64,000 bases of DNA. Source: a virus. This document shows, piece after piece, positions 6,801-15,741 of the stretch. Both the position numbers and the translations under genes were made by a program. Under the pieces are notes generated by a model that was not told the DNA's origin, searched no databases, and worked only from the letters and a program-made list of their open reading frames with translations. The number at the start of each line of letters is the position of its first letter. Within the stretch, counting starts at the first letter, position 1. The stretch covers positions 1 to 64,000 of the IMG/VR virus record IMGVR_UViG_3300031669_000014. The stretch is one strand, 5' to 3'.

Positions 6801-7493
6801 AGCCTCGCCAGCGTCAAACGGTCTGTCGTTAGCTATAGCCCTGGTTGCCTCGTAAGGTAGCGTGGTCGCGCCCATCTTTAAGCCGGTCTGTGCTATCGCC
6901 GGAAGTACGTTAAGTTTGGGGATAAGCGGCAAGGCTCCGCTAATGGCCTGCTCCGTACCGCCCCATAACTTCGCCCCTGCGCTGGCAGGGTTACCGGCAA
7001 ATCCCATCAGTCCACCAGCCAAGTCAGCCGAGATATCACCGAATTTACTTCCGGTTGTTACCTTGTCGGGCCTATCCATCATGCCCATGACTTCCGACCC
7101 GGCCTGGCCTGTACGCTCAAACCATGAGCCTTGCGGCGCCGGCGCTCCTGGCTCGGGATATAGCTGGGGATACAACTCTCGCCTTACCGGTTCATACTGC
7201 TGCTCTGATTTGCGGTTAAAATAACGGATCTCATTCATGGGATTTTTGACAAAATTAGCAACCTGCTCAAAAAATGGCCGACTAGGTTCCGGTGGTGCTG
7301 CTGGTGCATCGACGAACAATTCACTGGCCAGCCGCTTTATCTCGGGGGATCCTTCACCCGGGATATAGGATATTACCGGTTTTTCTGTGACTGAAGAAAA
7401 GTCTAATCCACCAGTGAAATCCCAGGAGGAACTTTTTTTCTTCTTTTCTTCATTGATACTAGAACCTATCCCACCTGTAAAGTCCCAAGACAT
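3879..7493 (-). CDS. Giant virion/ejection-like protein
   Basis: 1204 aa. The N-terminus carries a repeated SWDFTGG motif (residues 2-8 and about 23-29) and a Pro-rich linker. A Gly/Ala-rich hydrophobic stretch (about 155-240) and a long helical core follow, and the C-terminus is basic and Gly-rich (KKGGGIAVRK). It begins at the stop of the previous gene (TAAATG). Its place between tail hub and lysis genes, its size and its membrane-compatible segments fit an internal ejection (pilot) protein of a podovirus; no named family is certain. The phage B homologue (46561-50235) is about as long, with a core identical over more than 1 kb of DNA. Confidence 0.65.
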   Translation of the reverse strand: MSWDFTGGIGSSINEEKKKKSSSWDFTGGLDFSSVTEKPVISYIPGEGSPEIKRLASELFVDAPAAPPEPSRPFFEQVANFVKNPMNEIRYFNRKSEQQYEPVRRELYPQLYPEPGAPAPQGSWFERTGQAGSEVMGMMDRPDKVTTGSKFGDISADLAGGLMGFAGNPASAGAKLWGGTEQAISGALPLIPKLNVLPAIAQTGLKMGATTLPYEATRAIANDRPFDAGEAGTAAASNALLGMLLHGGGKALASFKRPGEVPGVESTLPIPEVPPGVNTAPQKSFTSLRLPGTEKTAMDRLNEGIQEAQNYVKHNDVLAAYPPGTTVEAAFADIKANTGIDLPGLMNDVEAIQGRPGLRQQAANEAQFSRLGQAAGAIPELTKFVGPGRERIIGGSPSLRVTPPMAQPVKGGLPQGDGLPLGHRIPEKMEPLANGQRVRSLGVSTAKAEGTPPEVQRGLINEMVPGGRGAYDVHNNEGTIQLAERIINTDMRQAERSVRENPGTDLSNTVALKLVQKANAEGRFEDATDLIQNISQTATTQGQAIQSLRLWGKMTPEGMQKHYVKTISSINRDLENTSGKLTQKIQVKPEIMGDIKTRMEQIGSMSDGRDKDIAIAKTLDLIAAQVPVPFLRKVASIQTMAQLLNPKTAIRNIVGNFGFAGMENVSGVVGAGVDKALSLATGQRTKVLPSLGAQAKGFKQGWKHGLEDALLGVDTSGLTGKFDIPLGRTFRKGPLGFAEKALNIELRASDRAFYQGAYEESLLNQMRAAKVNAPTEEMRNVAHLDGLYKTFQDDNGLSKLFVGIKQLLNKVTGSKEFGAGDFIVKYPRTPANLLMRGIDYSPAGFVKTILEAARPLVKQQFNQKAFVESFSRALVGSAALFGTGALLHKLGIITGRPPEDRDLAELNREQGFGEYRINASALKRLVFGGDTKTQKGDAIVSYDWFQPQAIPLAIGADVDANKGSAAGLAGTILQALGTGINAFADQPVVQGIQTLFGGGYGNAEQGLIKVLEGVPASFIPTLLNQVKQLSDNQRRETYDPNKTQESLNRAGNKIPGLAGNLPRKYGTLGQPLETYQGGSNNPFNVFLNPAFTNQYNPSREVGMVNKIYEQTGETSQIPRVMPKKITVSGKSFVLSGQEYSDYQRLVGELTQKGFAKMSENMKPEEAVKKMQGIMADANEVAKTQILKARGERVYKKGGGIAVRK
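4909..5960. repeat. Block identical to 47591-48642 (about 1.05 kb)
   Basis: Reading both segments side by side (constant offset 42,682) I found no mismatch between 4909 and 5960, whereas flanks on both sides differ every few bases (first differences at 4908 and 5961). It encodes the central part of the giant protein. This suggests recent recombination or gene conversion between the two phages, or an assembly effect. Confidence 0.8.
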
Positions 7494-8309
7494 TTAATCA
7501 CCACCATTTGCTGAATCCCAGTAATCTTTCTTATTTTTACCATAGGCCATTTGGTACGCCTCATTGATTAACTTGTCCGGGTCAATTCCCTGTGAAATTA
7601 GTTGTGGCCTCTGTGTGTTGATCTGTTTTTCTATAACTTGGACGGGAGCTAGTACTCCGTATTCGGTAGAATACTTGTCTGCATATGGCTGACCTCCCAT
7701 AGCACCGCTAAGGGCTGCAAGGGCGTCTCCTACACCTTGTAGGGCAGATCCATAATTCCCCCGGTCGGTAACTGTTTGGCTCGGTTTACTTGCACCGCCA
7801 CCACCCCCACCATACGGCGCATTCGCGCTTCTACGTGTATTCGCAAGAGTAGCCTCTGCCTGCTGTTTGGCTGCTGGTAGATACCAATCCTGGCTTTCTG
7901 GGGTGGCTTGCCACTTCTGTTTTTCAAATAGGTCAGATAACGACTGCCGCCTGTTAGATATGGCATCAGCCCGCTTTAACCCCTCGTAACCTGTAATGGG
8001 AGCCTGGAATCCTTCTGAGGTCTGGAATCCCTGACCTGGGTCACTGCCCCAATACTGAGAAGGTAACTCAGACGGAGAACCGCCACCCTGGAGATAATTG
8101 GCGCGTGTCATATTTGCCAAACTGTTTGCCTGTTGGCGCTGTTCGTCGGTCTGGGCAGATTTGTATTGTTCACCCAGCCCAGACAACGCACTCGTAATCG
8201 GTTGCGTTCTCTGCTGACTGCGCTGGGTCTTAATTAATCCAGCTATCTGCTGTGCCTGCTTGATCGTGTTCTGCATGTCAGGATCAAATTGCGAAAAATC
8301 CATTGCCAT
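7494..8309 (-). CDS. Putative ejection/pilot protein with QGGG-WGSDP motif
   Basis: 271 aa, Gln/Ser/Ala-rich, mostly helical, with a poly-Gly run near residue 168. It carries YLQGGGSPSEL followed by YWGSDPGQGFQT (residues about 73-97); the same motif pair occurs in phage B inside the 557-residue protein at 50564-52237. It is flanked by the giant protein and another coiled-coil protein, an arrangement like the three ejection-protein genes of P22. The function is inferred from context. Confidence 0.6.
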   Translation of the reverse strand: MAMDFSQFDPDMQNTIKQAQQIAGLIKTQRSQQRTQPITSALSGLGEQYKSAQTDEQRQQANSLANMTRANYLQGGGSPSELPSQYWGSDPGQGFQTSEGFQAPITGYEGLKRADAISNRRQSLSDLFEKQKWQATPESQDWYLPAAKQQAEATLANTRRSANAPYGGGGGGASKPSQTVTDRGNYGSALQGVGDALAALSGAMGGQPYADKYSTEYGVLAPVQVIEKQINTQRPQLISQGIDPDKLINEAYQMAYGKNKKDYWDSANGGD

Positions 8310-8323
8310 TTATATTCCCTCCC

Positions 8324-9085
8324 CTACTCGCCACCAAGGAAATAGTCAATCCACTTCATTAACGTTTCATTTTTCAGAATATCACTCTGAGTTGATCTAG
8401 TTTTATCGTTCTGACCTCCCTGGAATGCTGCATTGTATTCCGTATTCCACTTTTGGAGAGCCGCCTGATTTTCGTTATTTTTCTGGTCAATAAGTTGCTG
8501 AAGCATTCTGTTAGCTGATCCCTGTTCATTGACATAAATATCATTTGCCGCCTGTTGTTCCTTTGCTGCAAAGTCGGTATCTAATTGGTTTAGTGTCATG
8601 GCCTGGTCTTGCGTTATATTATCTTCCCCAGCCTCCCGCTTTCCACCCTTGAGGTACCCTCTGGCTGCAAGGAACTGTGGAAGTCTCGCGCGCTGATCGG
8701 CAAACTGTTTTTCGCTACGCATTCTGGCAAGTTCGTATTGGGGTTGAAACATACCTTTTGCCCGTGCTCGAGATTCTTCCCAAGATAAACCAGGGGCTGT
8801 TGGTACCGTGTAATCTAACTTTGGAAACATTGGATATTGAGTTGTTTGGGCTGGTTGAGTTGTTTGGGCTGGATTAGTCCCGTATCCCCCAGTATATTGC
8901 CCAGGCCAATCCGGGATCCCGGTATTCAACCAATCCGGCATAACATTACCCATATTTGCGCCGCTGGCTGTATTGCCAATAGCCGTATTTGCTATTGTCT
9001 GTGTTCCTACAGGTTTTTGTAAAATATTTGCTTTATACCAATCGCTCCCAGGTATTGCAGGATTATATGAGGAAGTTAATGCCAT
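8324..9085 (-). CDS. Putative ejection/virion protein, coiled coil
   Basis: 253 aa. The N-terminal 90 residues are low-complexity with a TTQPAQTTQ repeat. Residues about 105-250 are Gln/Asn-rich helices (ARMRSEKQFADQRARLPQF). The central part RGYLKGGKREAGE resembles the RRGLLQSG region of the phage B 557-residue protein, so A carries as two genes what B carries as one. The ATG follows a GGAGGTG site. Confidence 0.55.
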   Translation of the reverse strand: MALTSSYNPAIPGSDWYKANILQKPVGTQTIANTAIGNTASGANMGNVMPDWLNTGIPDWPGQYTGGYGTNPAQTTQPAQTTQYPMFPKLDYTVPTAPGLSWEESRARAKGMFQPQYELARMRSEKQFADQRARLPQFLAARGYLKGGKREAGEDNITQDQAMTLNQLDTDFAAKEQQAANDIYVNEQGSANRMLQQLIDQKNNENQAALQKWNTEYNAAFQGGQNDKTRSTQSDILKNETLMKWIDYFLGGE

Positions 9086-9116
9086 TTTAAAACACCTCCG
9101 TTTTTATATAATTTAA

Positions 9117-9138
9117 GTCGCCCCGAAAGGCGACCTTT
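9117..9138. terminator. Intergenic hairpin between tail hub and ejection genes
   Basis: GTCGCC, loop CCGAAA, GGCGAC, with CTTTT on the plus side and no U-run on the leftward transcript. It lies right after the stop of the 1263-residue gene, so it is more likely an mRNA-stabilising or processing stem than a true leftward terminator. Confidence 0.4.
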
Positions 9139-12100
9139 TACCTTTTCAATGGCAAAACTTCGCATTCCGTGATAACCTTCTGAATCGAGATCGGATGCGT
9201 CGAATCGTCCTCAATCCGGTAGGACAACGTGTTCCCACGCGACAAGGGGATTTTGTACTTCTTCGACCGCAGATTATTATGGCCCGGACGCACATCTCCC
9301 GTGAACGTATCGGTAAGAGTACCTAGGGTGACAGTTGCCTCCCTGGAATCCACCTTCGGTTTGACTATCGTTACGCTCGTGTCGCTGTCGTCCGATAACA
9401 TCAGCATGAATTTATTAAACTTGTACGTCCTATTCTCTCCGCCTGGTGATACCATCGGTAAATCAGCGATCATTTTTAGGTTTGCGCCATCACTGGAACT
9501 TCCCGTAAACATTCGGTAGACCTTACCCACCGCCGGGTCGCCAGCGTAAAGAACGCCGGCAGAAATAATATAGCAGGAGCATCCAAACGTCCACGGTCCG
9601 TACCACTCGCTAGTCCTGAAATCATAGGCAAAAGTCAGGTATTCGTTTACCAACAAGTCGGGGTTGTGATGTTCCACTGAAATGAGATAGTAGCTATTAA
9701 AGAATACTCCAGCCATATTTGTTCGGTTAACCGTCCGGTCAAAGTAGTCTTGGATATTCCGGGACATCGGCGTAGATTCTATACTTCCATCTTGTAAACC
9801 GGGGAGAAGTGTCCTTACTCCCGTATTGGTTGGAAATACCAGAATAGATCGCAGTTGCGGGTCAATGCAAATATCAGACGCTTCAAATGATAACGATCCG
9901 TTTTTATCAATCAACCTCATCATCGTGGTGTCCACGGTAGGGTCAGAGTCAAAAATAAAGCCGGTATTCGTTGTGATCGGCGCGATAAAGTTCTCACCCT
10001 GCGGAATAAGCGCCATTGGATTGCTCTTGATGTCCAATATTGTACTCGGCAGGGTATTGACCTGCATATCCCCGGTAATATTGGGTACCTGCTCCGGCGT
10101 TCCAACCTTCGAGAACCATAGATCACTACCATTAGCATAAAACATATATTCCATAAACATGTACACAATGGAGGCGTTTGGCGGGATATTGTTGTTGTCC
10201 TCCATCAGAACGGTTAAAGATGTGTCCGCTATATTGTCCGTGTAAGCCGTAGTAGTATTGTCGCTGATAGTAGCCACATAGTAGTAAACACTGCCGCCAG
10301 CCTTAGTACGGTACAATTTACGCGAAGCCGTGGTATTACCGGCTGAAGCGTCTACCGGAGCGGTCCAAGTAATTTTTTTGCTGGCTACGGTTAACGAGGC
10401 AGAGGCGGCTGATGGATTGGATTCGTAACCATCCGCATTGACAAAGGTAATCTTGCCGTAATAAACCCCGTTGGGTGTCCCTGCTACCGTTGAATCTGCA
10501 AGTGTTGGAGCAGTTCCTGGAGGATCTACCCCCGCCTTTCGTGCCTTCACCGCAGAACTGATAGAGTAGGTGGAGGTGGCGTCAGGGCTTAATGCCCAAT
10601 CGGTTGCTATATTGCTCTTTTCAATCTGAAGGCCGTCCAAATAAAATGTAACGGCTTGTATGCTAGTCTCGGTATAACACCTTAATGCCAATGCAGTGCT
10701 CGAAGCGGAAACCGTATGGGTAATTTCCTTCCGCTCCCATATACCGCTTGCTGTGAATGATACATGGGTCTCTATTACGCCGTCTGTCAGTTGAATCGTA
10801 AGGCTCTTACCGGCAGTGGCTTTTATCCAGAAACTACCGGTATACACTGTAGAGGGGGAAACTACAATATTTGTTGTGTACACGCCTTCATAGAGAACAG
10901 AACCGGGGCAGACGACTTTCAGCGAAGCCGTGCCGTTCCAATGCTCAGTTGTGTCACGGCTAATTGTAGCCCCACTCATAGCCGCAAATCCCGTTGTATC
11001 AGTTTCGATACTGGCCTGGTTATTTGTAAGTAGGTTTGTCCAGTTAACCGATACGGTAGCATCCTTTGTCGTGCCGTTATAATCGGAGATAAACCGTACC
11101 TGTCCGACCCCAGACCCCCCGGTAATCGTTACGAGCGCATTGTTAAAGAAGTCGTTTGCTGCACTGGCCCCGGCTGCAAGCCTGATAGTATTTGTCGTAC
11201 CTGCTTGCGCCGTACCTGTTACCGCCGTGGTAGCGTCCACATATAAAACAAAAGGTCTTAGTCCATCCGCACAATAGCACATATTGTTATAGTCCTGCAT
11301 CCTCACGCGATTCCCTGTTAGTAGGTTGCTGGTCCTACCTAGAGGGGTTATGTCAAGCCTGTTGGCCTGCGTGTATGAGGTGGAATAACTTATCAAGAGA
11401 CTACTTGCTATTGGGGTTGCTGCAATCGTTCCTGCAAGTAGGAATTTAATCTGGACATATCTTAGTAACGGTATGGATCCACCGCTGACAGTTATCTCCT
11501 GCCAATCTCCAAACACCGTCCCATTACTCGACCCCCTGGCGTACCACGTTGCGGAAGTTCCTGCTGGGGTAGTCTGTACCCATGACAACACCGCCGTAAT
11601 AGGAGTATTTGCCATATCAAGGGCTATAGAAATCCAGCTACCTGAGGTATAATAAGCCGTGGTGACGCTTACCGTCACGTCATCAAGTGAAGGCGTAGAA
11701 GCCGGATCGGTAGTCGCTAAATTAGACCTCCACCGCACCCGATAGTTTGAAACGGTAGTTCCTGCCGTAATAATCGTATCTCCGGAGTTTTTAGCCACCC
11801 AACCACCCCAGGTAGACCCACCATCCGTGGAAACGTTCACTTCCACGGTGCAAGTAGTATTTGCCGGGGTTGTTTTATTAAAAGTAATAGTTGCCGTTTT
11901 TGCCACAACCGCACTGCTTACATCCTGAACGGTGTGCGTATATGTTCCTGAAGAATAATAACTGGTTATTTTTACACATATATCCACTATCCCGAATACA
12001 ACATTGCCTTGGGCAATAGAAGGATATACTCCATTATTATTTGCCCACATGCCATTATTGAAAGTTATACCGGAATAAAAAGAACAGGAAGCAGAAAGGC

Positions 12101-12929
12101 TATATCTCATTTCTTGGGCAATCATGTTTGTCGATACAACATAAGCCGTACTAGCACTAAGAGTTATTTCTGCAATAGCCCCTTCTGTCCACGCGCCACC
12201 GGTTGCCGCTACCACAACACTACTAAGTAATGCTTGGTCGGATACCCGCCAGAGTTTAATAGTATAACTACCACTAGAAGGCGCAAATATTCTCAGTTTA
12301 TTAATTACTATATTACTTGCTCCAACCGTGAATTTCCAACCGATCTCAAAAGATGATCCGGTTGCATCAACCGATGTACCACCCAATGAAGTAATGCCAT
12401 ATGTATTCGGTTGCGTACCCAACGCTACCGAATTAGTAATGGCTACGGTATTGGAATGAGTCCCATTGAAATCTGCTGTAGTAGTATCAGCGTGAGAAAA
12501 GTCAACACCTGTTTTTGCTAATTTCACGTCACCGGAACTGGTGGTAAGGTCAAGATTAACGCCAGTGCCCGCCGCCCAATCTGCCTGTGAAGTCTTGGCG
12601 ATACTACCAGAGGCGCCGGACAGCAGGTAAAGGTACTTGTCCCAGGCCGCGATCAGTTTGTCGCCATCAGAGTGCTCCCAGGTGTGAAGGCCCAAAATCT
12701 TCCCCGCGCCAAGGGAGGTAAACAGGGATTCATACCCTGCCACCTTGGATATTGCTCCAATCGGCGCTCCCAGGTCAACATTTTGGGCAAATGGCAGCTG
12801 TTGCGGCGGCATGGTGTAGATGTCGTCTACATAGTTAACCCCTCGCCAATCCTTTTGCTCGATTGGCAGGGGTTGTTTATTGCGACTGCGGTTTCGGCCT
12901 TGCCTCTTTACTATGCGATCATATGTCAT
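9138..12929 (-). CDS. Large tail-hub/stabilisation-type protein with carbohydrate-binding-like inserts
   Basis: 1263 aa. The N-terminus (QPLPIEQKDWRGVNYVDD, PFAQNVDLGAPIGAISKVAG) and the C-terminal third (VYMFMEYMFYANGSDLWFSK, EYLTFAYDFRTSEWYGPW) resemble podovirus tail hub proteins of the P22 gp10 kind, a beta-propeller. The middle (about 170-830) is Thr/Ser-rich beta repeats resembling Ig-like and lectin-like modules (SIQAVTFYLDGLQIEKSN is a carbohydrate-binding-module pattern). The phage B gene at 52779-55940 has the same architecture. It probably binds host surface glycans; assignment rests on pattern and gene order. Confidence 0.6.
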   Translation of the reverse strand: MTYDRIVKRQGRNRSRNKQPLPIEQKDWRGVNYVDDIYTMPPQQLPFAQNVDLGAPIGAISKVAGYESLFTSLGAGKILGLHTWEHSDGDKLIAAWDKYLYLLSGASGSIAKTSQADWAAGTGVNLDLTTSSGDVKLAKTGVDFSHADTTTADFNGTHSNTVAITNSVALGTQPNTYGITSLGGTSVDATGSSFEIGWKFTVGASNIVINKLRIFAPSSGSYTIKLWRVSDQALLSSVVVAATGGAWTEGAIAEITLSASTAYVVSTNMIAQEMRYSLSASCSFYSGITFNNGMWANNNGVYPSIAQGNVVFGIVDICVKITSYYSSGTYTHTVQDVSSAVVAKTATITFNKTTPANTTCTVEVNVSTDGGSTWGGWVAKNSGDTIITAGTTVSNYRVRWRSNLATTDPASTPSLDDVTVSVTTAYYTSGSWISIALDMANTPITAVLSWVQTTPAGTSATWYARGSSNGTVFGDWQEITVSGGSIPLLRYVQIKFLLAGTIAATPIASSLLISYSTSYTQANRLDITPLGRTSNLLTGNRVRMQDYNNMCYCADGLRPFVLYVDATTAVTGTAQAGTTNTIRLAAGASAANDFFNNALVTITGGSGVGQVRFISDYNGTTKDATVSVNWTNLLTNNQASIETDTTGFAAMSGATISRDTTEHWNGTASLKVVCPGSVLYEGVYTTNIVVSPSTVYTGSFWIKATAGKSLTIQLTDGVIETHVSFTASGIWERKEITHTVSASSTALALRCYTETSIQAVTFYLDGLQIEKSNIATDWALSPDATSTYSISSAVKARKAGVDPPGTAPTLADSTVAGTPNGVYYGKITFVNADGYESNPSAASASLTVASKKITWTAPVDASAGNTTASRKLYRTKAGGSVYYYVATISDNTTTAYTDNIADTSLTVLMEDNNNIPPNASIVYMFMEYMFYANGSDLWFSKVGTPEQVPNITGDMQVNTLPSTILDIKSNPMALIPQGENFIAPITTNTGFIFDSDPTVDTTMMRLIDKNGSLSFEASDICIDPQLRSILVFPTNTGVRTLLPGLQDGSIESTPMSRNIQDYFDRTVNRTNMAGVFFNSYYLISVEHHNPDLLVNEYLTFAYDFRTSEWYGPWTFGCSCYIISAGVLYAGDPAVGKVYRMFTGSSSDGANLKMIADLPMVSPGGENRTYKFNKFMLMLSDDSDTSVTIVKPKVDSREATVTLGTLTDTFTGDVRPGHNNLRSKKYKIPLSRGNTLSYRIEDDSTHPISIQKVITECEVLPLKR

Positions 12930-13577
12930 TTACGACACCCCATAAACATCTCTTATGATAATATCACTATCATCATGCTTTTCTACGCTGTGCGCCTGTT
13001 CAATGGCGTCAAGGATATCCAATTTAAGCGTCTTTAAGTCCAGCATGTCTGCTAGGTCATTGTTTCTCATGGCATATGTTTCTTTGATATGCACGACAAA
13101 CGGGTCAAGGTGAAATTTCTCTTTTAACGCAGTTGGCGACGATGCCGCGCTATCGGTCAAGGCAGTCGGCTTAATGTAGTAATAAAACTTAATGGTGTTA
13201 GTCGGAGTTATGCCGAAAATCCATAACTGAGTTGTATTTGGAATCATATATTGTGATGTTGTATCCGTGTCAGCAACCTTATTTTCGATATCAAAAATTT
13301 GTTCCAGTGGGTCGTCAGTCTCCGCGTCTCCGTCATACACCCTGGATGGAAGCAGAAAATCACTTGGCAATGTTGCTACACCCAAAGTAATTGTGTGAGC
13401 TCCATCGCTAGCGTCATAAGTATATGAGAGCAGGTTTTTGAGACGTTCCCCGATCTCGTTCTGATAAAACAGATTGATCAGTTGAAGACACTCAACCCGG
13501 GTCATTTCAACCGGAGTGACAGGGTCATCCTCGCCAATAGCTTTTAAGCAGTGGTTAATAATTACGTCTGAGGTCAA
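12930..13577 (-). CDS. Head-tail adaptor-like protein (P22 gp4-like position)
   Basis: 215 aa. Helical N-terminus (IINHCLKAIGEDDPVTPVEM) and C-terminus flank a beta middle (LPSDFLLPSRVYDGD), a pattern seen in tail-accessory/adaptor proteins that bridge portal and tail hub. It starts the tail gene pair and abuts the hub gene. Phage B has a protein of similar layout at 56214-56756. Confidence 0.55.
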   Translation of the reverse strand: MTSDVIINHCLKAIGEDDPVTPVEMTRVECLQLINLFYQNEIGERLKNLLSYTYDASDGAHTITLGVATLPSDFLLPSRVYDGDAETDDPLEQIFDIENKVADTDTTSQYMIPNTTQLWIFGITPTNTIKFYYYIKPTALTDSAASSPTALKEKFHLDPFVVHIKETYAMRNNDLADMLDLKTLKLDILDAIEQAHSVEKHDDSDIIIRDVYGVS

Positions 13578-13611
13578 AATAAAAACCCCCTCTCTTTATC
13601 CTGGGGAGTGA

Positions 13612-13782
13612 TTAATAAATCTTATTTTCCATTCCACAGCCGGGGCATATTAACAAATGCGCTGTGTTTGATAGTAGATATTCCTGAGGGTCATTCGGCA
13701 TAGTAAATTTAATCTTGTTATCCCTGGCGTTAATAGTTGCCAGGACATAACCGCAGTCGGTGCATTTGACCTCTTGAGTCAT
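13612..13782 (-). CDS. Small Com-like zinc-ribbon protein
   Basis: 56 aa from the ATG nine bases after AAAGGTGG; a GTG four codons upstream is too close to that site. CTDC near residue 6 and CPGC near residue 47 form a zinc ribbon like Mu Com or phage zinc-finger proteins. It sits between decoration-type and adaptor genes. Confidence 0.6.
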   Translation of the reverse strand: MTQEVKCTDCGYVLATINARDNKIKFTMPNDPQEYLLSNTAHLLICPGCGMENKIY

Positions 13783-13802
13783 AATATGCCCCACCTTTCA
13801 TC

Positions 13803-14141
13803 TTAAACAGTAAACCCGGTAATATTCACCTTCCCAATCGTTCCACCCGTACCGGATGCCGCCAATTCAGCAGACACGGCATTTCCGGCTGTTCCTTTGA
13901 TATTTAAAGGTATAAACTCAGCATTAACAATATAGTGCTCGGCAATCACGGTGGAGCCATCCTTGATTTGAAGTAACTTTGTGATCGCAGCGCTGAAGCT
14001 TGCAAAAACGCCGGTAAGAACGTGAGTTTTATCAGTGGCAGCGGCCTTACTTGCAGTTGCCAGGGCGTTGTCTTTGCTGTCCGTTGCCACCCACCCGTTT
14101 GCCGCTTGATTGTATAATACTGCTTCCAGTTGATTAGTCAT
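13803..14141 (-). CDS. Small beta-rich virion protein, possibly decoration
   Basis: 112 aa, Ala/Thr-rich with alternating strands (TVIAEHYIVNAEFIPLNIKG). Location between capsid and tail genes suggests a head decoration or completion protein; no family recognised. Confidence 0.5.
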   Translation of the reverse strand: MTNQLEAVLYNQAANGWVATDSKDNALATASKAAATDKTHVLTGVFASFSAAITKLLQIKDGSTVIAEHYIVNAEFIPLNIKGTAGNAVSAELAASGTGGTIGKVNITGFTV

Positions 14142-14444
14142 TTACTTCACCTCTTTCGGATGTTCTTTCTTGCAGTGTGCCAGAAATGCCCCGTGGTTAT
14201 TGGTTTCAAAACTACACTTCCGGCAGTTAAACTTAAATGGCTCGGCAGTGACATCCTGTTCCGGCTGCGCGTTAACAGCAACTGGTTCCACCGGCTCATG
14301 TTGGTAATGGTTCATCATCCGCTTAAGGAAAGGGTTGTCGTCGCTTAAAACAATCTCCCCGTTATCATCAAACTTATATAACGGGTGACCTGTTTCAGAA
14401 TCCATTATATGCAAACCCGGTTCTCCAAAAAATCTGTATTTCAA
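14142..14444 (-). CDS. Phage protein with C-terminal C2H2 zinc finger
   Basis: 100 aa. The N-terminal part (YRFFGEPGLHIMDSETGH) is followed by a linker and a C2H2 finger near the C-terminus (CRKCSFETNNHGAFLAHC, then KKEH). Such finger tails are seen on small proteins in phage head operons. It overlaps or abuts both neighbours. Confidence 0.6.
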   Translation of the reverse strand: MKYRFFGEPGLHIMDSETGHPLYKFDDNGEIVLSDDNPFLKRMMNHYQHEPVEPVAVNAQPEQDVTAEPFKFNCRKCSFETNNHGAFLAHCKKEHPKEVK

Positions 14445-14492
14445 GTCCTCACCTCTTTTAAAGAATTTAGGGGACCCGAAGGCCCCCTTTTT

Positions 14493-14864
14493 CTACGGCA
14501 AATTAATGATCCCTAATTTGACCGAACTTACGGTACCGGACTGGGTCACGGCCACATTGATGGTAACCAAGCCGTTAGTTCCCTTGAACCTCGCGGAATC
14601 CAGGGGGCCGATCTGTTTATAAACACTAGCGTCCGCAACGTCAACGGACAGGGTCCCCAGGTCTTTACGCCAGAAGCCGCCCGGAGAAACGGTAATGGTT
14701 GCCGTTTCTACTGCAACGGCATCATTGGTATTCTGAACGATAATCACGATCTTTTCATTTTGTTTGGTGGAAAAATCAACCGTGTTGGCCGACTGTGCAG
14801 CGTGTAGGGTAACGTCAACCGAGCCGTCTCTAACGGCAGTGGATACGGTAATAGCTTGCGTCAT
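14493..14864 (-). CDS. Beta-sandwich head decoration-like protein
   Basis: 123 aa, Val/Thr-rich strands (TATITVSPGGFWRKDLG, GTNGLVTINVAVTQSG) typical of trimeric decoration proteins. Immediately downstream of the major capsid gene. A hairpin with GGGG/CCCC stem follows at about 14,466-14,488. Confidence 0.55.
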   Translation of the reverse strand: MTQAITVSTAVRDGSVDVTLHAAQSANTVDFSTKQNEKIVIIVQNTNDAVAVETATITVSPGGFWRKDLGTLSVDVADASVYKQIGPLDSARFKGTNGLVTINVAVTQSGTVSSVKLGIINLP

Positions 14865-14883
14865 GGTTATTTATCTCCTTCCC

Positions 14884-15723
14884 TTAAATTGTGGATTCAG
14901 CGGAGGTCGTAAGTGCCAGGTTGACAATCTCTTTGGGCTTGACCACTTTGGCGCCATACAGTTGCAGCCCCTTAACGGCATCTCCAAAGCCTTCGCTGGT
15001 CAGGCGGTAGGCTTCTGTGTCAATTAGTTGTTCAGCATAGGAAATGGCCGCTTTGGTCCGCAGCAGGCAATTACTCAGAGTGCCGACCTGGACGACGTTG
15101 TTTGACAGATAAATCGTGCAGTTTAGATACTGCCCAACCCTGCCGTTTTCAAGGATTTTTGTGTTGCCGTAATCCTTTACGATTTTCGCCAGGACAAGTT
15201 TGGTGTAAACCTGCGGCGATACCTCGAAGGCGATTTCTTCACCCTCCGGCACATCGTTTTCATACAGTTTTTGAATCGCAGCCGCAAGGGAACTGATGAT
15301 GTTTGCCGATGTTACGGTAGCGGTTACAGTGTTCCCGGCCTCGGTGTACTTTCCGAAAATAAATTGATCAGCAAGGTTGTTAAGCCCAAGGCCGGCTTTC
15401 CTCATACCCTCGTTCATTACTTTTTGGTTGGCCTGTGCCTTGTCCACATCGTCAACGGCGAAGTGGTAATACTTGGCCTGGGTGATCTCCAGCATGGTGG
15501 AGGCGTCATCCAGAGTTTGCAGGGTCAACCCGGTGGCGAAATTGTTCTTGGTGTAATCGTTGATGGTGATATCACCGATACTGTTAATCTTGACCTTATC
15601 GCCTTTTTGCTTGATCTCACCCTCATAGTCTCGGTTGCAGTTGCTAATTGCAACATGCTTGCGGTCACGTTCTTTGAGCATTGTCGCCGTCCAAATGGTC
15701 GGGATAAAATTATTTACGGACAT
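14884..15723 (-). CDS. Major capsid protein, P22 coat-protein type
   Basis: 279 aa. HK97-fold features: N-terminal arm (NNFIPTIWTATMLKERD), beta strand region with GDKVKINSIGDITINDY, a helix-rich A-domain (YHFAVDDVDKAQ) and the P-domain end (EGFGDAVKGLQLYGAKVVKP). The pattern matches the P22 coat-protein family common in Firmicute phages. It follows the scaffold gene, as expected. The capsid protein of phage B (59976-60917) belongs to a different branch. Confidence 0.8.
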   Translation of the reverse strand: MSVNNFIPTIWTATMLKERDRKHVAISNCNRDYEGEIKQKGDKVKINSIGDITINDYTKNNFATGLTLQTLDDASTMLEITQAKYYHFAVDDVDKAQANQKVMNEGMRKAGLGLNNLADQFIFGKYTEAGNTVTATVTSANIISSLAAAIQKLYENDVPEGEEIAFEVSPQVYTKLVLAKIVKDYGNTKILENGRVGQYLNCTIYLSNNVVQVGTLSNCLLRTKAAISYAEQLIDTEAYRLTSEGFGDAVKGLQLYGAKVVKPKEIVNLALTTSAESTI

Positions 15724-15741
15724 AGTTTAATTCTCCTTTCG

